The notes under the pieces were generated by a model, which did not search any database, was not told where the DNA came from, and was given only the letters and a program-made list of their open reading frames with translations. Made by a program: the position numbers and the translations under genes. Shown here one piece after another: positions 38,201 to 44,150 of a stretch of DNA of 64,000 nt (its first letter is position 1; the number at the start of each line of letters is the position of its first letter). Source of the stretch: Nilaparvata lugens. Its lineage: Eukaryota; Arthropoda; Insecta; Hemiptera; Delphacidae. Where the stretch lies: positions 21,904,257-21,968,256 of the forward strand of contig NC_052516.1 in assembly GCF_014356525.2 (NCBI RefSeq). The letters are read 5' to 3'.

Positions 38201-38456
38201 TTGCAGCGCGCTACACATCATGATGAAAGACCAGTACGCCAACTACGTGGTGCAGAAGATGTTGGACGTTTGCGAGGCGGCGCAACGCAAGGCGCTCATG
38301 ATCAAGATTCGGCCGCACTTTGGCTCTCTGCGCAAGTACACCTACGGCAAGCACATCATCGCCAAACTCGAAAAGTTCTTCATGAAAACATCGAGTAGCG
38401 TCGTCGTTCCCGACCTGGGGCCCATTGGACCGCCTAGCAACGGCGTTGTCATGTAA
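5079..38456 (+). CDS. pum: Pumilio, PUF-family RNA-binding translational repressor (3' twelve exons, 5'-incomplete)
   Basis: Pumilio binds UGUANAUA elements in mRNA 3' UTRs and represses translation or promotes decay in the cytoplasm, together with partners such as Nanos and Brat (family knowledge). Twelve exons join in one frame: 5079-5268, 16126-16274, 18086-18224, 21617-21739, 26106-26198, 30008-30133, 31002-31392, 33004-33253, 34292-34519, 35743-35905, 36901-37069, 38207-38456. They total 2271 nt, that is 756 residues plus TAA, and every junction is GT-AG with matching phase. Residues 1-400 are Gln-, Ala- and Ser-rich, with the conserved blocks [22 protein letters not shown] and SAAPGAEA. 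Residues from about 396 form the PUM-HD. Recognition triplets in repeats 1-8 read S-R-Q, N-Y-Q, C-R-Q, N-H-Q, C-R-Q, N-Y-Q, S-N-E, N-Y-Q; by the PUF code this is UGUAUAUA, the canonical target. The C-terminus [14 protein letters not shown] matches the insect Pumilio ending. The N-terminus is outside the window. Confidence 0.96.
6850..7078 (+). repeat. Retroposon tail with GGGCAATAGCC motif, family B copy 1
   Basis: Matches the inverse of 63770-64000 over about 230 bp, including 'gaagaagttttgggcaatag' and 'cattctgatttgtaa'. It ends in AAATAAATAAATAAA. Shorter relatives lie at 22255-22395 and 36655-36770 on the minus strand. The terminal A-rich tail and dispersed copies suggest a SINE or the 3' end of a LINE. 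Confidence 0.65.
7299..7443. repeat. Palindromic MITE-like element, family C copy 1
   Basis: An imperfect palindrome: it opens with 'ggcctggttgcac' and closes with 'ttttgtgcaaccgg', and the middle carries 'cacgagaaccaatcgg'. Three relatives sit in other pumilio introns (18428-18546, 31611-31829, 35464-35602). No coding capacity. Confidence 0.75.
7646..7710. repeat. Short hairpin element, family H copy 1
   Basis: GAAACTGTCAGCATT and its exact reverse complement form a perfect 15-bp inverted repeat around a 35-nt loop containing 'gaatgggaattattgatgtt'. Related hairpins lie at 10997-11053, 11140-11203, 12141-12203 and 14864-14922. Confidence 0.75.
7838..9580 (+). repeat. Polypyrimidine (CTT/CTC-rich) tract
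   Basis: About 1.7 kb of strand-asymmetric C/T with many CTT and CCT runs. The long frames here (up to 328 codons) translate to Leu/Phe/Ser/Pro low complexity and reflect the lack of purine-rich stop codons, not genes. Confidence 0.85.
8468..8905 (+). repeat. 156-bp tandem repeat, about 2.8 copies
   Basis: Units start at 8468, 8624 and 8780 ('caaccacttt'), so the period is exactly 156 nt between consecutive copies. Each carries 'ccgctcatttactccttt' or a close variant; the last unit is shortened. Because 156 is a multiple of three, the open frame is copied with the unit. Confidence 0.85.
9576..9817. mobile_element. GC-rich MITE, family D copy 1
   Basis: About 242 bp bounded by TAAGGTGCGTACA on the left and TACGCACCTTTA on the right, which are imperfect terminal inverted repeats. 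The interior is GC- and CpG-rich, unlike its surroundings, and carries 'catgaacgttacggaagatg' and 'gcggagcagagcgaaagtct'. Copies at 17332-17573 and 37649-37871 are highly similar. No transposase; a shared short frame is incidental. Confidence 0.8.
10997..11053. repeat. Short hairpin element, family H copy 2
   Basis: 'ttgtcagtatt' pairs with 'aatgctgacag', and the loop holds 'cttcccattcgaa', the inverse of the 'ttgaatgggaag' seen in copy 4. This copy is inverted relative to copies 1 and 4. Confidence 0.65.
11140..11203. repeat. Short hairpin element, family H copy 3, diverged
   Basis: 'aatctgtcaccatgg...atgctgacagttt' with 'ttggatgggaggcgttgg' in the loop corresponds position by position to 'ttgaatgggaagcattga' of copy 4. 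The left flank 'gattcactgcaatctgtc' resembles the left flank of the copy at 12141. Confidence 0.5.
11380..11960 (+). repeat. TC/CA-rich low-complexity tract
   Basis: Mixed (TC)n and (CA)n runs, including a pure CA run near 11667-11688. The 215-codon frame in it is low-complexity Ser/Leu/His and is not a gene. Confidence 0.85.
12141..12203. repeat. Short hairpin element, family H copy 4
   Basis: 'atctgtcagcatt' and 'aatgctgacagat' form a perfect 13-bp inverted repeat. The loop contains 'aaatatcatcaatgctgacc', so a third half-arm is present inside. Confidence 0.7.
12440..12909. mobile_element. Foldback MITE with TTAA ends
   Basis: Long, near-matching inverted arms: the left arm includes 'tatagattctattagattga' and 'atcccatggtatagg', and the right arm carries their reverse complements ('tctaatagaatctata', 'cctataccatgggat'). 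The outer ends are TTAAGCTTCGTTTACA and TGTAAACACAGCTTAA, so TTAA flanks both sides, as with piggyBac-type insertions. A 39-bp palindrome near 12798-12833 interrupts the right arm. Confidence 0.75.
14070..14454. mobile_element. TIR element (MITE), family E copy 1
   Basis: CTATAGTGAGGTTCACG on the left and CGTGGACCTCACTATAG on the right form inverted termini of about 28 bp that extend into 'ataatggcagtg'. The interior is AT-rich and non-coding. The element at 25524-25895 is the same family in inverted orientation and shares the subterminal blocks around 'acggtagct' and 'gttcattctcgtt'. Confidence 0.85.
14864..14922. repeat. Short hairpin element, family H copy 5
   Basis: 'actgtcagcat' and 'atgctgacag' enclose 'ttgaatgggaagcattga', a well-preserved version of the family loop. 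Confidence 0.7.
15240..16050 (+). repeat. 35-bp minisatellite, about 22 units
   Basis: Units read roughly 'ctcagcataatcaact' plus 'cctttccatagagttttt', with substitutions and small indels between units. The array ends about 75 nt before the acceptor of pumilio exon 2 (16126). The minus-strand frame with repeating Met-Leu-Arg-Lys/Trp-Lys-Glu is a by-product of the repeat. Confidence 0.9.
16126..16274 (+). CDS. pum: pumilio exon 2 of window
   Basis: Encodes [18 protein letters not shown] and continues to [20 protein letters not shown]. The block GPTVVPQYY, then PWG, then the QRRPLTP motif is conserved between insect and vertebrate Pumilio. The acceptor is 'tttttag'; the donor ACAG|GTAACC closes in phase 0. 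Confidence 0.93.
16603..16788 (+). pseudogene. Fragment of non-LTR retrotransposon ORF2 C-terminus
   Basis: The frame contains [19 protein letters not shown] and, further on, [11 protein letters not shown] before a stop. The pattern RGRPxLxYI...MAxDREAWR is typical of the C-terminal tail after the reverse transcriptase of LINE ORF2 proteins. No RT domain is present, so this is a 5'-truncated remnant lying in sense orientation in the pumilio intron. Clade not assignable by eye. Confidence 0.7.
17332..17573. mobile_element. GC-rich MITE, family D copy 2
   Basis: Starts TTAAGCTGCGTACACA, ends GTACGCACCTTTA. It shares most of its interior with the copies at 9576 and 37649. Confidence 0.8.
17600..18075 (+). 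repeat. Tandem repeat of about 88 bp, about five units
   Basis: Each unit carries 'tttctctattgttttaaatc', 'agtctcaacttctgaaa' and 'ttgtttcaataatt'. Alternate units use 'acttctcactgtttctgct' and 'actaatcatagtttctgct', suggesting a dimeric higher-order unit of about 176 bp. It ends about ten bases before the acceptor of exon 3. Confidence 0.85.
18086..18224 (+). CDS. pum: pumilio exon 3 of window
   Basis: Encodes [19 protein letters not shown] followed by an MMRG...[17 protein letters not shown] segment. YYDQNG and RLVSPAPVI correspond to YYDQTG and RLVAPAPVI of vertebrate Pumilio (from memory). The tandem acceptor 'cagcag' allows a start at 18086 or 18089, differing by one Gln. Donor CAG|GTACCT, phase 1. 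Confidence 0.93.
18428..18546. repeat. Palindromic MITE-like element, family C copy 2
   Basis: 'gcccgttgcatgaaagccgg' on the left and 'ccggcttctgtgtaaccggc' on the right, with 'ggttaaattttaacc' inside the left arm and 'ctgattggttctcgtg' in the middle. Confidence 0.8.
19556..19590 (+). repeat. (TATTG)n microsatellite
   Basis: About six and a half perfect pentanucleotide units. Confidence 0.95.
21200..21560 (+). repeat. Diverged GGTTAG-rich tandem repeat
   Basis: 'aaggttagtttaggttag' or close variants occur at about 21202, 21320 and 21379, with 'gatgaggttaaattctt' variants between them. A final GGTCAGGTTAGGTTATG lies near 21524. The period is irregular at roughly 60-120 bp. It ends about 55 nt before exon 4. 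Confidence 0.6.
21617..21739 (+). CDS. pum: pumilio exon 4 of window
   Basis: Encodes [19 protein letters not shown] followed by [22 protein letters not shown] low-complexity Ser/Thr/Gln linker with little family signal beyond position and phase. Acceptor 'ttttag' and donor TCAG|GTAACA fit phase 1 to phase 1, so this exon could be skipped without shifting frame. Confidence 0.85.
22255..22395 (-). repeat. Retroposon tail, family B copy 2 (hairpin form)
   Basis: GGGAGAA...TTCTCCC inverted ends enclose 'caggcatagcccaaaactg'. To its left is an AT-rich tail. The same hairpin core is at 36712-36756. Confidence 0.6.
23330..24240 (+). repeat. Pyrimidine-rich tract
   Basis: About 900 bp of C/T-biased sequence with short frames of Leu/Phe/Ser composition. 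No coding signal. Confidence 0.7.
25524..25895. mobile_element. TIR element (MITE), family E copy 2
   Basis: CTAGTGAGGTCCACG on the left, CGTGGACCTCACCGTAG on the right. The interior matches copy 1 (14070-14454) when reversed, including a 'tgagctaccgtc' block. About 372 bp, no ORF of interest. Confidence 0.85.
26047..26070 (-). repeat. Interstitial telomere-type repeat (CCTAA)4
   Basis: 'taacctaacctaacctaacc' is four units of the arthropod telomeric pentamer read on the minus strand as TTAGG. It lies 36 nt before the acceptor of exon 5. Confidence 0.8.
26106..26198 (+). CDS. pum: pumilio exon 5 of window
   Basis: Encodes [20 protein letters not shown] and then [10 protein letters not shown]. 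Short Ala/Ser/Thr linker of 93 nt (31 codons), phase 1 to phase 1, so it is potentially skippable in frame. Acceptor GTCAG, donor GCAG|GTACTG. Its GC content contrasts with the flanking intron. Confidence 0.85.
26368..26617. repeat. Large near-perfect palindrome (foldback element)
   Basis: Left arm 'accccgaagacttctgctac' and following bases to 26450 are the exact reverse complement of 26533-26576. The pairing continues outward to the 'aaacgaaaat' boxes and inward through 'aacagctagatggaaattc' (26453-26471) with 26510-26528. The loop holds 'cgggctgacaaataattttt', which also occurs next to the tRNA-like core at 33806-33879. Confidence 0.85.
29001..29858. mobile_element. Foldback element with internal 33-bp tandem repeats
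   Basis: 'gctggccactaacgtaacg' near 29109 pairs with 'cgttacgttagtggccagc' near 29791. Outer blocks 'ccgtacattttcaa' (29014) and 'tcgaaaatgtccgg' (29832) are also inverted. Between the arms, 29520-29780 holds about eight units of 'aaaatgatacaaaactatac' plus 'agacgtatcattt'-like sequence. Confidence 0.7.
29520..29780 (+). repeat. 33-bp tandem array
   Basis: Units alternate 'aaaatgatgcaaaactac' with 'aaatgtattattt' or 'gacgtatcattt'. They are nested inside the foldback element above. Confidence 0.85.
30008..30133 (+). CDS. pum: pumilio exon 6 of window (RRDSFDR block)
   Basis: Encodes [19 protein letters not shown] then [19 protein letters not shown] and [11 protein letters not shown] is the counterpart of the vertebrate SRRDSLTG block, a conserved Ser-containing motif ahead of the PUM-HD. 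Phase 1 on both sides. Acceptor 'gttaag', donor CTAG|GTCAGT. Confidence 0.93.
   Translation, partial: AWASATEARRPGDGTRSTETHRHSRPPSSTAAENGRKATEH
30134..31001 (+). other. pumilio intron
   Basis: 867 bp. Contains a probable retroposon tail near 30215-30255 ('ttttttgtaaggcaataaat' followed by TTGAT repeats) and a repeated 'aaacgtccagacca' block (30359 and 30493). Nothing else recognised. Confidence 0.65.
31002..31392 (+). CDS. pum: pumilio exon 7 of window (Ala/Gly-rich linker into PUM-HD)
   Basis: The largest exon, 391 nt. It encodes [31 protein letters not shown], the conserved SAAPGAEA block, then an Ala/Gly-rich run and finally [10 protein letters not shown], the conserved entry to the PUM-HD. 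The Ala-rich part (about residues 324-385) is longer than I expect from vertebrate Pumilio and may be lineage-specific. Donor TTCCG|GTTAGT leaves phase 2. GC is much higher than in any other part of the window, which opens a long meaningless frame on the opposite strand. Confidence 0.95.
31393..33003 (+). other. pumilio intron
   Basis: Contains an enlarged copy of palindromic family C (31611-31829) and otherwise AT-rich sequence without recognised features. The acceptor is 'gttgttttgcag'. Confidence 0.75.
31611..31829. repeat. Palindromic MITE-like element, family C copy 3 (expanded)
   Basis: Starts 'aaggcccgttacacaaaag', ends 'cttttgtgcaaccggc'. It is longer than other copies because the central 'ctctgattggttctcgtgga' segment occurs twice (about 31702 and 31763), suggesting an internal duplication or nested insertion. 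Confidence 0.75.
33004..33253 (+). CDS. pum: pumilio exon 8 of window (PUF repeats 1-2)
   Basis: Starts [19 protein letters not shown]. Repeat 1 shows HGSRFIQ (Ser, Arg, Gln contact the base expected to be A) and repeat 2 FGNYVIQ (Asn, Tyr, Gln, expected U). It ends at [15 protein letters not shown]|, phase 0, with donor AAG|GTACAC. Confidence 0.97.
33272..33655 (+). repeat. Tandem repeat of 74-81 bp, five units
   Basis: 'cttggtaatt' recurs at 33311, 33390, 33464, 33540 and 33621, each time with 'acagtgac' (one 'aaagtgac') and 'cctacattcattga' variants downstream. Confidence 0.9.
33672..33925 (+). repeat. Composite SINE/foldback element around a tRNA-like core
   Basis: 33677-33735 resembles the outer arm of the 26368-26617 palindrome, and 33867-33923 matches its loop and inner arm ('ctcatcgaatttccatctag'). 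In between, 'gagcgctgctatcca' and 'tggatagtagttctc' form inverted shoulders around a tRNA-like sequence. So the same element family exists with and without the tRNA-like core. Confidence 0.65.
33806..33879 (+). other. tRNA-like core with A and B boxes (SINE head, not a functional tRNA)
   Basis: TGTCAGT pairs with GCTGGCA as a 7-bp acceptor stem with wobbles. CCGGG-TTCGATT-CCCGG is a perfect T arm, and GGTTCGATTCC (33858-33868) is a consensus RNA polymerase III B box. An A-box-like TTGGTGTAAGGGTAAGC lies near the start. No convincing anticodon stem and loop of seven can be formed, so I read it as a SINE promoter region. Confidence 0.65.
34292..34519 (+). CDS. pum: pumilio exon 9 of window (PUF repeats 3-4)
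   Basis: Encodes [19 protein letters not shown] (repeat 3: Cys, Arg, Gln, expected A) and, after [19 protein letters not shown] (repeat 4: Asn, His, Gln, expected U), runs to FIINAFQGQ. 76 codons, phase 0 at both ends; donor ACAG|GTCAGT. The next intron continues open in a different frame into a LINE remnant, which is not part of the gene. Confidence 0.97.
34600..35050 (+). pseudogene. Degenerate LINE ORF2 C-terminal fragment
   Basis: The plus-strand frame shows [18 protein letters not shown] then [13 protein letters not shown], the pattern 'xxxPILxxIxxRRLxWxGHVLRMPxxR' common after the reverse transcriptase domain of LINEs. The homology continues as [15 protein letters not shown] in another frame near 34842-34890, so at least one frameshift is present, followed by stops. 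No RT catalytic motif is present. Confidence 0.75.
35464..35602. repeat. Palindromic MITE-like element, family C copy 4
   Basis: 'cggttgcataaagaccggtt' on the left, 'ggcctttgtgcaaccgggcc' on the right, 'cacgagcaccaatcagagaa' in the middle. Confidence 0.75.
35743..35905 (+). CDS. pum: pumilio exon 10 of window (PUF repeat 5 and first part of 6)
   Basis: [20 protein letters not shown] is repeat 5 (Cys, Arg, Gln, expected A). It is followed by [16 protein letters not shown], repeat 6 (Asn, Tyr, Gln, expected U). Donor CTTG|GTGAGT, a strong consensus; phase 1. Confidence 0.97.
36570..36664 (+). repeat. Short retroposon tail, family A copy 4
   Basis: Reverse complement of the copies at 276-420 and 3031-3160. 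It runs 'taagtgtataagccagtata' then 'tgtaatctacataaataaag' and ends with TCAATCAATC, giving the tail orientation. Confidence 0.7.
36655..36770 (-). repeat. Retroposon tail, family B copy 3 (hairpin form)
   Basis: 'tgggagagagcaacaggctc' followed by 'agcccaaaactgattttccc' parallels 22336-22378. It abuts family A copy 4 tail-to-tail. Confidence 0.6.
36901..37069 (+). CDS. pum: pumilio exon 11 of window (rest of PUF repeat 6 and repeat 7)
   Basis: [14 protein letters not shown] completes repeat 6. [19 protein letters not shown] is repeat 7, whose Ser, Asn, Glu triplet reads G, the invariant guanine of UGUA. It ends in EEVCSFND with donor ACAA|GTATGT, phase 2. Confidence 0.97.
37224..37490 (+). 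repeat. 91-bp tandem repeat, nearly three units
   Basis: 'acaaggagctttaatgtatc' starts at 37299 and 37390 and 'aaagcaacgtgatgcatccg' variants accompany it. A further fragment occurs at about 37557. Because the unit is open in one frame, it gives a false 91-codon ORF. Confidence 0.85.
37649..37871. mobile_element. GC-rich MITE, family D copy 3
   Basis: Opens 'tagagctgcgtacacatcc' and closes 'gtctgtacgcaccttta'. The left end is shortened compared with copies 1 and 2 (about 20 bp missing after the first terminus). AGATCT lies at both flanks (37644 and 37871). Confidence 0.8.
37890..38170 (+). repeat. Tandem repeat of about 102 bp, 2-3 units
   Basis: 'ctctgtgactgcaatacg' at about 38007 and 38109, each followed by 'ataaataaatgaat' or 'gtaaataaatgaat' and preceded by 'tttatcgattttgaattg' variants. 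Confidence 0.8.
38207..38456 (+). CDS. pum: pumilio terminal coding exon (PUF repeat 8 and C-terminus)
   Basis: Completes NDN and encodes [19 protein letters not shown], repeat 8 (Asn, Tyr, Gln, expected U), then [19 protein letters not shown], the conserved end of the PUM-HD. The tail is [18 protein letters not shown] followed by TAA at 38454-38456. The loop between repeats 7 and 8 (CSFNDNALH) is short like that of Drosophila Pumilio, where this region contacts Nanos; vertebrate proteins have an insertion there (from memory). Confidence 0.97.
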
Positions 38457-41400
38457 TCAACTCTACAACAACAAAATCCAGCTGTTGTGTTAATATCATC
38501 GGAACTTGAAGTGGATAATAACATGACCTCCTATATCCCTGATAATAACTTGTTTAATTTGTGATTGAGGGATATCTTGAGGGTATCCAATAACGTCTGA
38601 TGAAAGAACTCTACTTCCTACAACAAATTTCACCTGTTGTAGAATTAGTTTTAGGGATACCCACCCTAGATAAGGAAATCTAGGGAGAAAATTCCTTAGA
38701 TAAGTAAAACGGGAGGTTCAACTATTGCTAAAAGAATTCTACATCTTGGTCCACTTACAACTAACACAAGATTCAGCTGGTGTTGTGTGCATTGCAGTTA
38801 GAAATATCTGAGAGGATAAGGTTAATTTGTAGTTTATTGAATGCTTAAACATCCTTGATACTTTAGAAGGATAATGTTGGTTTTTAATTCATTGATTGAG
38901 GAGGAGAAATCTTTGAAGCTTGAAGAGGATAGGGTTGGTTAGTATTGAAAACAAGATAGGATTGCTTTGTAGTTGATAGAGATAAATGCTTGAAACTTTG
39001 AGAGGATAGGTTTGATTACTTGAGGAAAGATCCTTATAAGTTTGAGGGATTGAAGAGATATCCTTGAAAACAGGACGGGATTGTTGATCAACTCCGCTAT
39101 CACTGTGGAAATGTTGTTGAGGGGCGAAAGGGGAGCCACAGCTGTTTACAAACTACGGAATGTATCATTTTTATTTGTTTTTTTTTTTAGTAAAGGTTGA
39201 AAATTCTCGAATAACATGTTTGTGTAATAGATTTTTTATCAAACTGTGCTCGAAAGGCTCAAGTATTTAATTTCATTTGTGGACATTCTCTCGTAGTATT
39301 TTTATAAAATTTATGTGTACGTTTCTTAAAAATTAGGGCAGGTCTCTGACCTAAGTAGGTATTACTTTTACTACAAATTATGGAGGAATTGTTTTGATTG
39401 AATCATTCTAAATTGATGGGAATTTTTTTATGTTGAAAATCAATGGGAGAATTTTTCATTGAGGCAAATAATCTTCTTGTAGGATAATGTTAGAGACTTT
39501 TCAGTAATTATTGACCTCAGAAGCAGAAGCAGAAGCAGAATGCAGACGAGGATGGGACTTTTTAGTTATTTTATCTTACCGACGCGTTGTTAAGGGAATT
39601 TTATTCTTGATGATTTATGAATATAAAAACTGAGTGTAAGAGTTTTTAATCTGTTTTTTTATTAGGAAAAGGGTGGATTTCCCTAATTCTGAGCTTGTTC
39701 AAGCTAGTTGAAAAATAGAGAATTCGAGAATTTTCAATCGGAATGTGTTGGAAGTTTTTGAACTTTCTGATGAAAAACTATTGAAAATTTTGAGATTTGA
39801 TTTGATTGTTGTGTTTGCGAGCTCCCTTACCCTGTCAACATTTTATTCAATTTGATTGTCTCATCAATATTATTAATAATGTAGTCGGTGGTATGATTTT
39901 ATTATTGCTTGTGTATTCTTTGCCCCGCCTCTTGTTACAATTAAATATCAATGTAATCATTTCACTATAATCGTTAATAGTTATAAATACAGCTGTTCAT
40001 ATTAATTTTAAGTTTTTTGTACGTTAACGGCTTAAGATTTTTTCTCGTATTTCCTCTGCAAGTTGTATCTTGTTCATTAGCACATAATATTATTTAAGTG
40101 AAGGATTTCTTTTTTTAGTTTTCTTACAAGCTGGTCGATTTCTAGACTTTTTTGTAGTGTTGTAGAATTGCTTGTTTATAATTTTGATTTAATTAATATT
40201 CCAGTAGAGCGATTGTTATGTTTATCGTTAGAGACTGTAAGAGTGCATTCGCTTGTATTGTATTATTTGGTTTTTTTAGTTTAGCTATGAGTTAGTTTTT
40301 GAGCGTTTTCTTTCTTCGTCATATTTCTTGAAATTATCGTCAATTATTGTTGAATACGTACAACACTAGTACGAAATGTGCCCAAACATCAAGAATGTTT
40401 CTGAGTCCTGGGTGCAAAAAGTATCAGTCATAAAGATGGAAGTTTTATTAGGATAGAAATCGGTAAGTTCTACATTCATAATCATTGTAAAGTTAAGGCA
40501 TCTTCCATTGGAGTACTACTTGTAATTTCTGATATGAGATGCTCATTTAACCCTCTGCAAGTAAGCAATGAAATTGAGTATTCTGTAAGGCAAAGTAGTC
40601 AAGAATACTCCTATCAAAATTAATTGTTTTTTGATATCTTGAAAATAGAATCAATTTCGGACAAAATTTATTGTAAGATAATACTGTATTTTTCCGGGTT
40701 GAACTTGTCAAAAACCTTTCTTACTTTGTTGTACAGGCTAAAATTACTATCCATCAATCTTAACATACTCTTTTTATCATTGCTATATGATTAGTATTCT
40801 GTAAAAAAATATTATTATAAATTTAAGAACACTTGAGCGATAGAATTTAATTTTCTACTTGATTAATAACTGGACCAATTATTGCTTTTAATTGTATGAT
40901 AAAAGTATGAAATATTATTAAAAATTACAGTAGGTGTTTTTTTATATTGCTAACAATACTGAATTAAAACTAATTCAAAAATATACAGATAATTGTAATG
41001 TATTGGTAAAACAAATATGTGTGAATATTGAAAAATAACTGTTATTTCTGTATATTATTGATTAACAATTAGAGGATAGAAGTATTTTTTATCAATTTTA
41101 CTACTACAGTATAATCTGTGTAATTATGAATATAGTGCACGACCCTACACTGAAAATCGAAATTAATACAAATGTCTTGTTATATTAGGTGTATCACAAA
41201 GACCTTGCTTAGTTGATTATTAGGTTAAGATGGTGTCCCCCCCTCCCCAGTCTAACATCAATTTTATCGATCGTGACAAATTTTTCATTAATTATTTTAA
41301 AAGGGGCTGAAATCGCTTCAAATGTTGTAAACTAGATTGATTCAGAAATTCAACTTTGAAACCAGACCTTTCCCACCTTTCTAAATCGGATTTAGAGGCA

Positions 41401-41956
41401 AAAATAGGCATCATCTTGATAAAAAATGTTTGCCCCACAAATGGCATGATTTTTATCGCAATATAGGGTGAGATGAAGATCTGCTAAGAGATGCCAGTAT
41501 CAAGCTAATACCATACAGCATCTAGATGGCTCAAAATAACATCACTTTCAGACTATTATTTGTTTTCGAAAACATTTTGGTGAATTCCAAATGTCAGTCA
41601 ATCACTTCGCATCAATATAAATAATATAAGCATACTATAAGTTAACAATTTTCTACTTATTCTCAAATTTCCCTCTTCACATGAGTGAGCTATCAGAAAA
41701 AAATAATGCATCATTTTTCCTTGTATTTTGTATTGAAGAATGATACAAAGTGTATCTAAATCAGGCCGCAAATGAAGTGAAATTTTTGTATAGTATTCAC
41801 TCACATAAGTAGTGGAATGGACCAATTCAATCTTAATAATCAATTCAGTTTCATATTAGATTAAGATCATTTAAAATATAAACACTCAACTATCCCCTGA
41901 ATTTTCTATCATTTCTAAAACATTTTTGCAAAATGATTTGGAAACCTAAATTTAAG

Positions 41957-41985
41957 CGCGTGTGTGTGTGTGTGTTGTGTGTTTG
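41957..41985 (+). repeat. (GT)n microsatellite
   Basis: Short GT run with one interruption inside the putative 3' UTR. Confidence 0.85.
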
Positions 41986-43559
41986 TGTTAGTGTTGAAAG
42001 CACATGAGAATATGCAAATATTTTCGAGTAGTATCTCTGTTTGTGTTTGAATGGGTCTCACTTTCTCGCATGCCCTTAGCTGTTATCACTTCAAAGTTTT
42101 ACCACACATTGATCCAGTCCCGAATTTAAATCATAGATGAATTTAAATAATAAACCTTAGTGCACCAGACTGTTGCTCAAATTTTAGATTTTCGACAAAT
42201 TTCAATTACCAACACTTTGAATAACTAAAAAAACTTTGAACAATGGTTAATGTTTAGGAAAATTACTATATATATGTAATGATATCAATATTAGTGTAAA
42301 ATTATGCTACTGCAGGAATATTTTTGGTGATGATTCATAAAGCTGAGTCGGCATTATTATAACTAGCTACTGTATTGTAACTGATCTAAATAGTTAACTA
42401 TTAAATCTATTGCACTAAGACTATTAACTCATTAACTATTAACTCACTACACCGCCCATTCGATAGTAGTTGTATAGGACACTAGTAGTTAATAAAATTA
42501 ATCTATTGATAAAACTCAGTAGGTCAGAGAAGAATGAGCTTCACGGTACTGTTTCCATTGAAAAGTTTGGCGTTTGCTGATGGTTTATTCTACTAATTTA
42601 TTTTATCTTCAAAATTTTCTCGAATCCCTAATTTTTCCAAACTATTTTCTGATGTACTGTATCCATCCCTCAAGTACTTTCCTGCTGAATCTGGATAACA
42701 ATCCTTTTTCTCTTGACCGGCGGAAAATCTTGAATTTTATTTGTTGTATATTCTATCAAAGTTTTTTTTCTTGATCTTTCAACTTCTAGTGCTCGTTTCA
42801 ATAGATGTTCTATTGAATCATGAAAATTATGTAATGGCTGTAATCGATCAAACACAAAGACTCCAAAAAATAACGCCTTTCAATTAATTAATTATTTTTC
42901 CATAAAATATTATTCATTAACTATACACTACCTATATTCTAAGAAAGTTTGAGAAATACTGTTTCACAATAATTATTGATGAAACTACCACGATAATCAT
43001 TGTTCATAAAAATATCTTGATAATCACACTGTATTTTATAATAAACGCGTAGGAATTAGTATTTTACAAGTACAATGAAATATGTCTAAAGGTTCGCCCA
43101 TTTCTCTAAAACTAACTATAACTAACTTCAGTAATATTGTTATCAATGTTTGATCAAATTATTTGGATCGTATTCTTACACTCAAACTAATCACAGTATC
43201 ATGTTATTGAATTTAATGCTGAATATAATTAACATTTTCCCCATTATTATACTTTCCTTTTGTATTCGAGGATTGTGTCTGAATTGAATTTGAATTAAGA
43301 TGAAACCTAGTATTGTCGTAACCTATCAAGTAGAGTAAAACAGTTAAAAGTTTGTCTTGTATAAAATAAATGATTGTATTTTAAAGGAAATTTAGACTAT
43401 TATTGTGGTGAATATAAATAGCACTTTTTACTGTGTATCAAGTTGAAGAAATATTATACATAAACCCAACCTTACATAATAATATTATAAATACTTATAA
43501 ATATCGATGTTGTATTTCGTAACTGTAATGTAAAGTATACATAACTTTCTTTGACTGCA

Positions 43560-43567
43560 TGTAAATA
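43560..43567 (+). promoter_or_regulatory. Candidate Pumilio response element TGTAAATA
   Basis: Perfect match to UGUANAUA in the putative 3' UTR of pumilio itself. In DNA this AT-rich about three chance matches are expected in 10 kb, so this is only a candidate. Confidence 0.3.
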
Positions 43568-44142
43568 ATAGTATAATGGTAGAAGTATAATTGTATTTAG
43601 AAAATTTGTTTGATACAAAGTTATGTGGTCACTGTTTGGATTGATTATTATTCACAGCAGAGTTGATTGATTATTCTATTCAAACTGAAGGAACAGTATT
43701 CGAAATTTCTCAACTGAATGGGGAAAATTTGATAGAAATTTGTCAGGAATTTTGAGAAATGATAAATTTGATCTCAAACACATATTCTGTTCCTGTATGT
43801 TCCAGTAGACTGAAAAATCCTAGTGCTATGTATTTTTCTGGTAATCCATCTACACCTATATTATATATTTCAAGGTCGCATATACTATATACACTGATCC
43901 ACTCTGGTTTTTTATGTGATTTATAAAATTGATAGTGTACATGCATGTGTAATATTCTCTGTAAGAAATAATATATTCGAAAATTTGTTCTGTACAATTT
44001 TTTGTAATTAAAAAAGGTCGGGTGGAAACAAAATATTGTTAAACTTGTAAACAAACCGTGCTTGATGCTTTGAAGATTAATTTTTTGTGTATTCATACTA
44101 TGAATTTATTCTATAAATAATATTATTCTATCGTCTCTCCTC

Positions 44143-44150
44143 TGTAAATA
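44143..44150 (+). promoter_or_regulatory. Candidate Pumilio response element overlapping an AATAAA signal
   Basis: TGTAAATA overlaps AATAAA at 44147-44152, so a bound PUF protein would cover a potential poly(A) signal. Functional use is not shown. Confidence 0.35.

Larger units (their letters stand above)
37070..38206 (+). other. pumilio intron with two tandem arrays and a MITE
   Basis: A 91-bp tandem repeat (37224-37490), family D MITE copy 3 (37649-37871) and a repeat of about 102 bp (about 37890-38170) that nearly reaches the last acceptor. A partial unit of the second array lies at about 37490-37545, before the MITE, so the MITE seems to have inserted in or beside the array. Confidence 0.8.
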
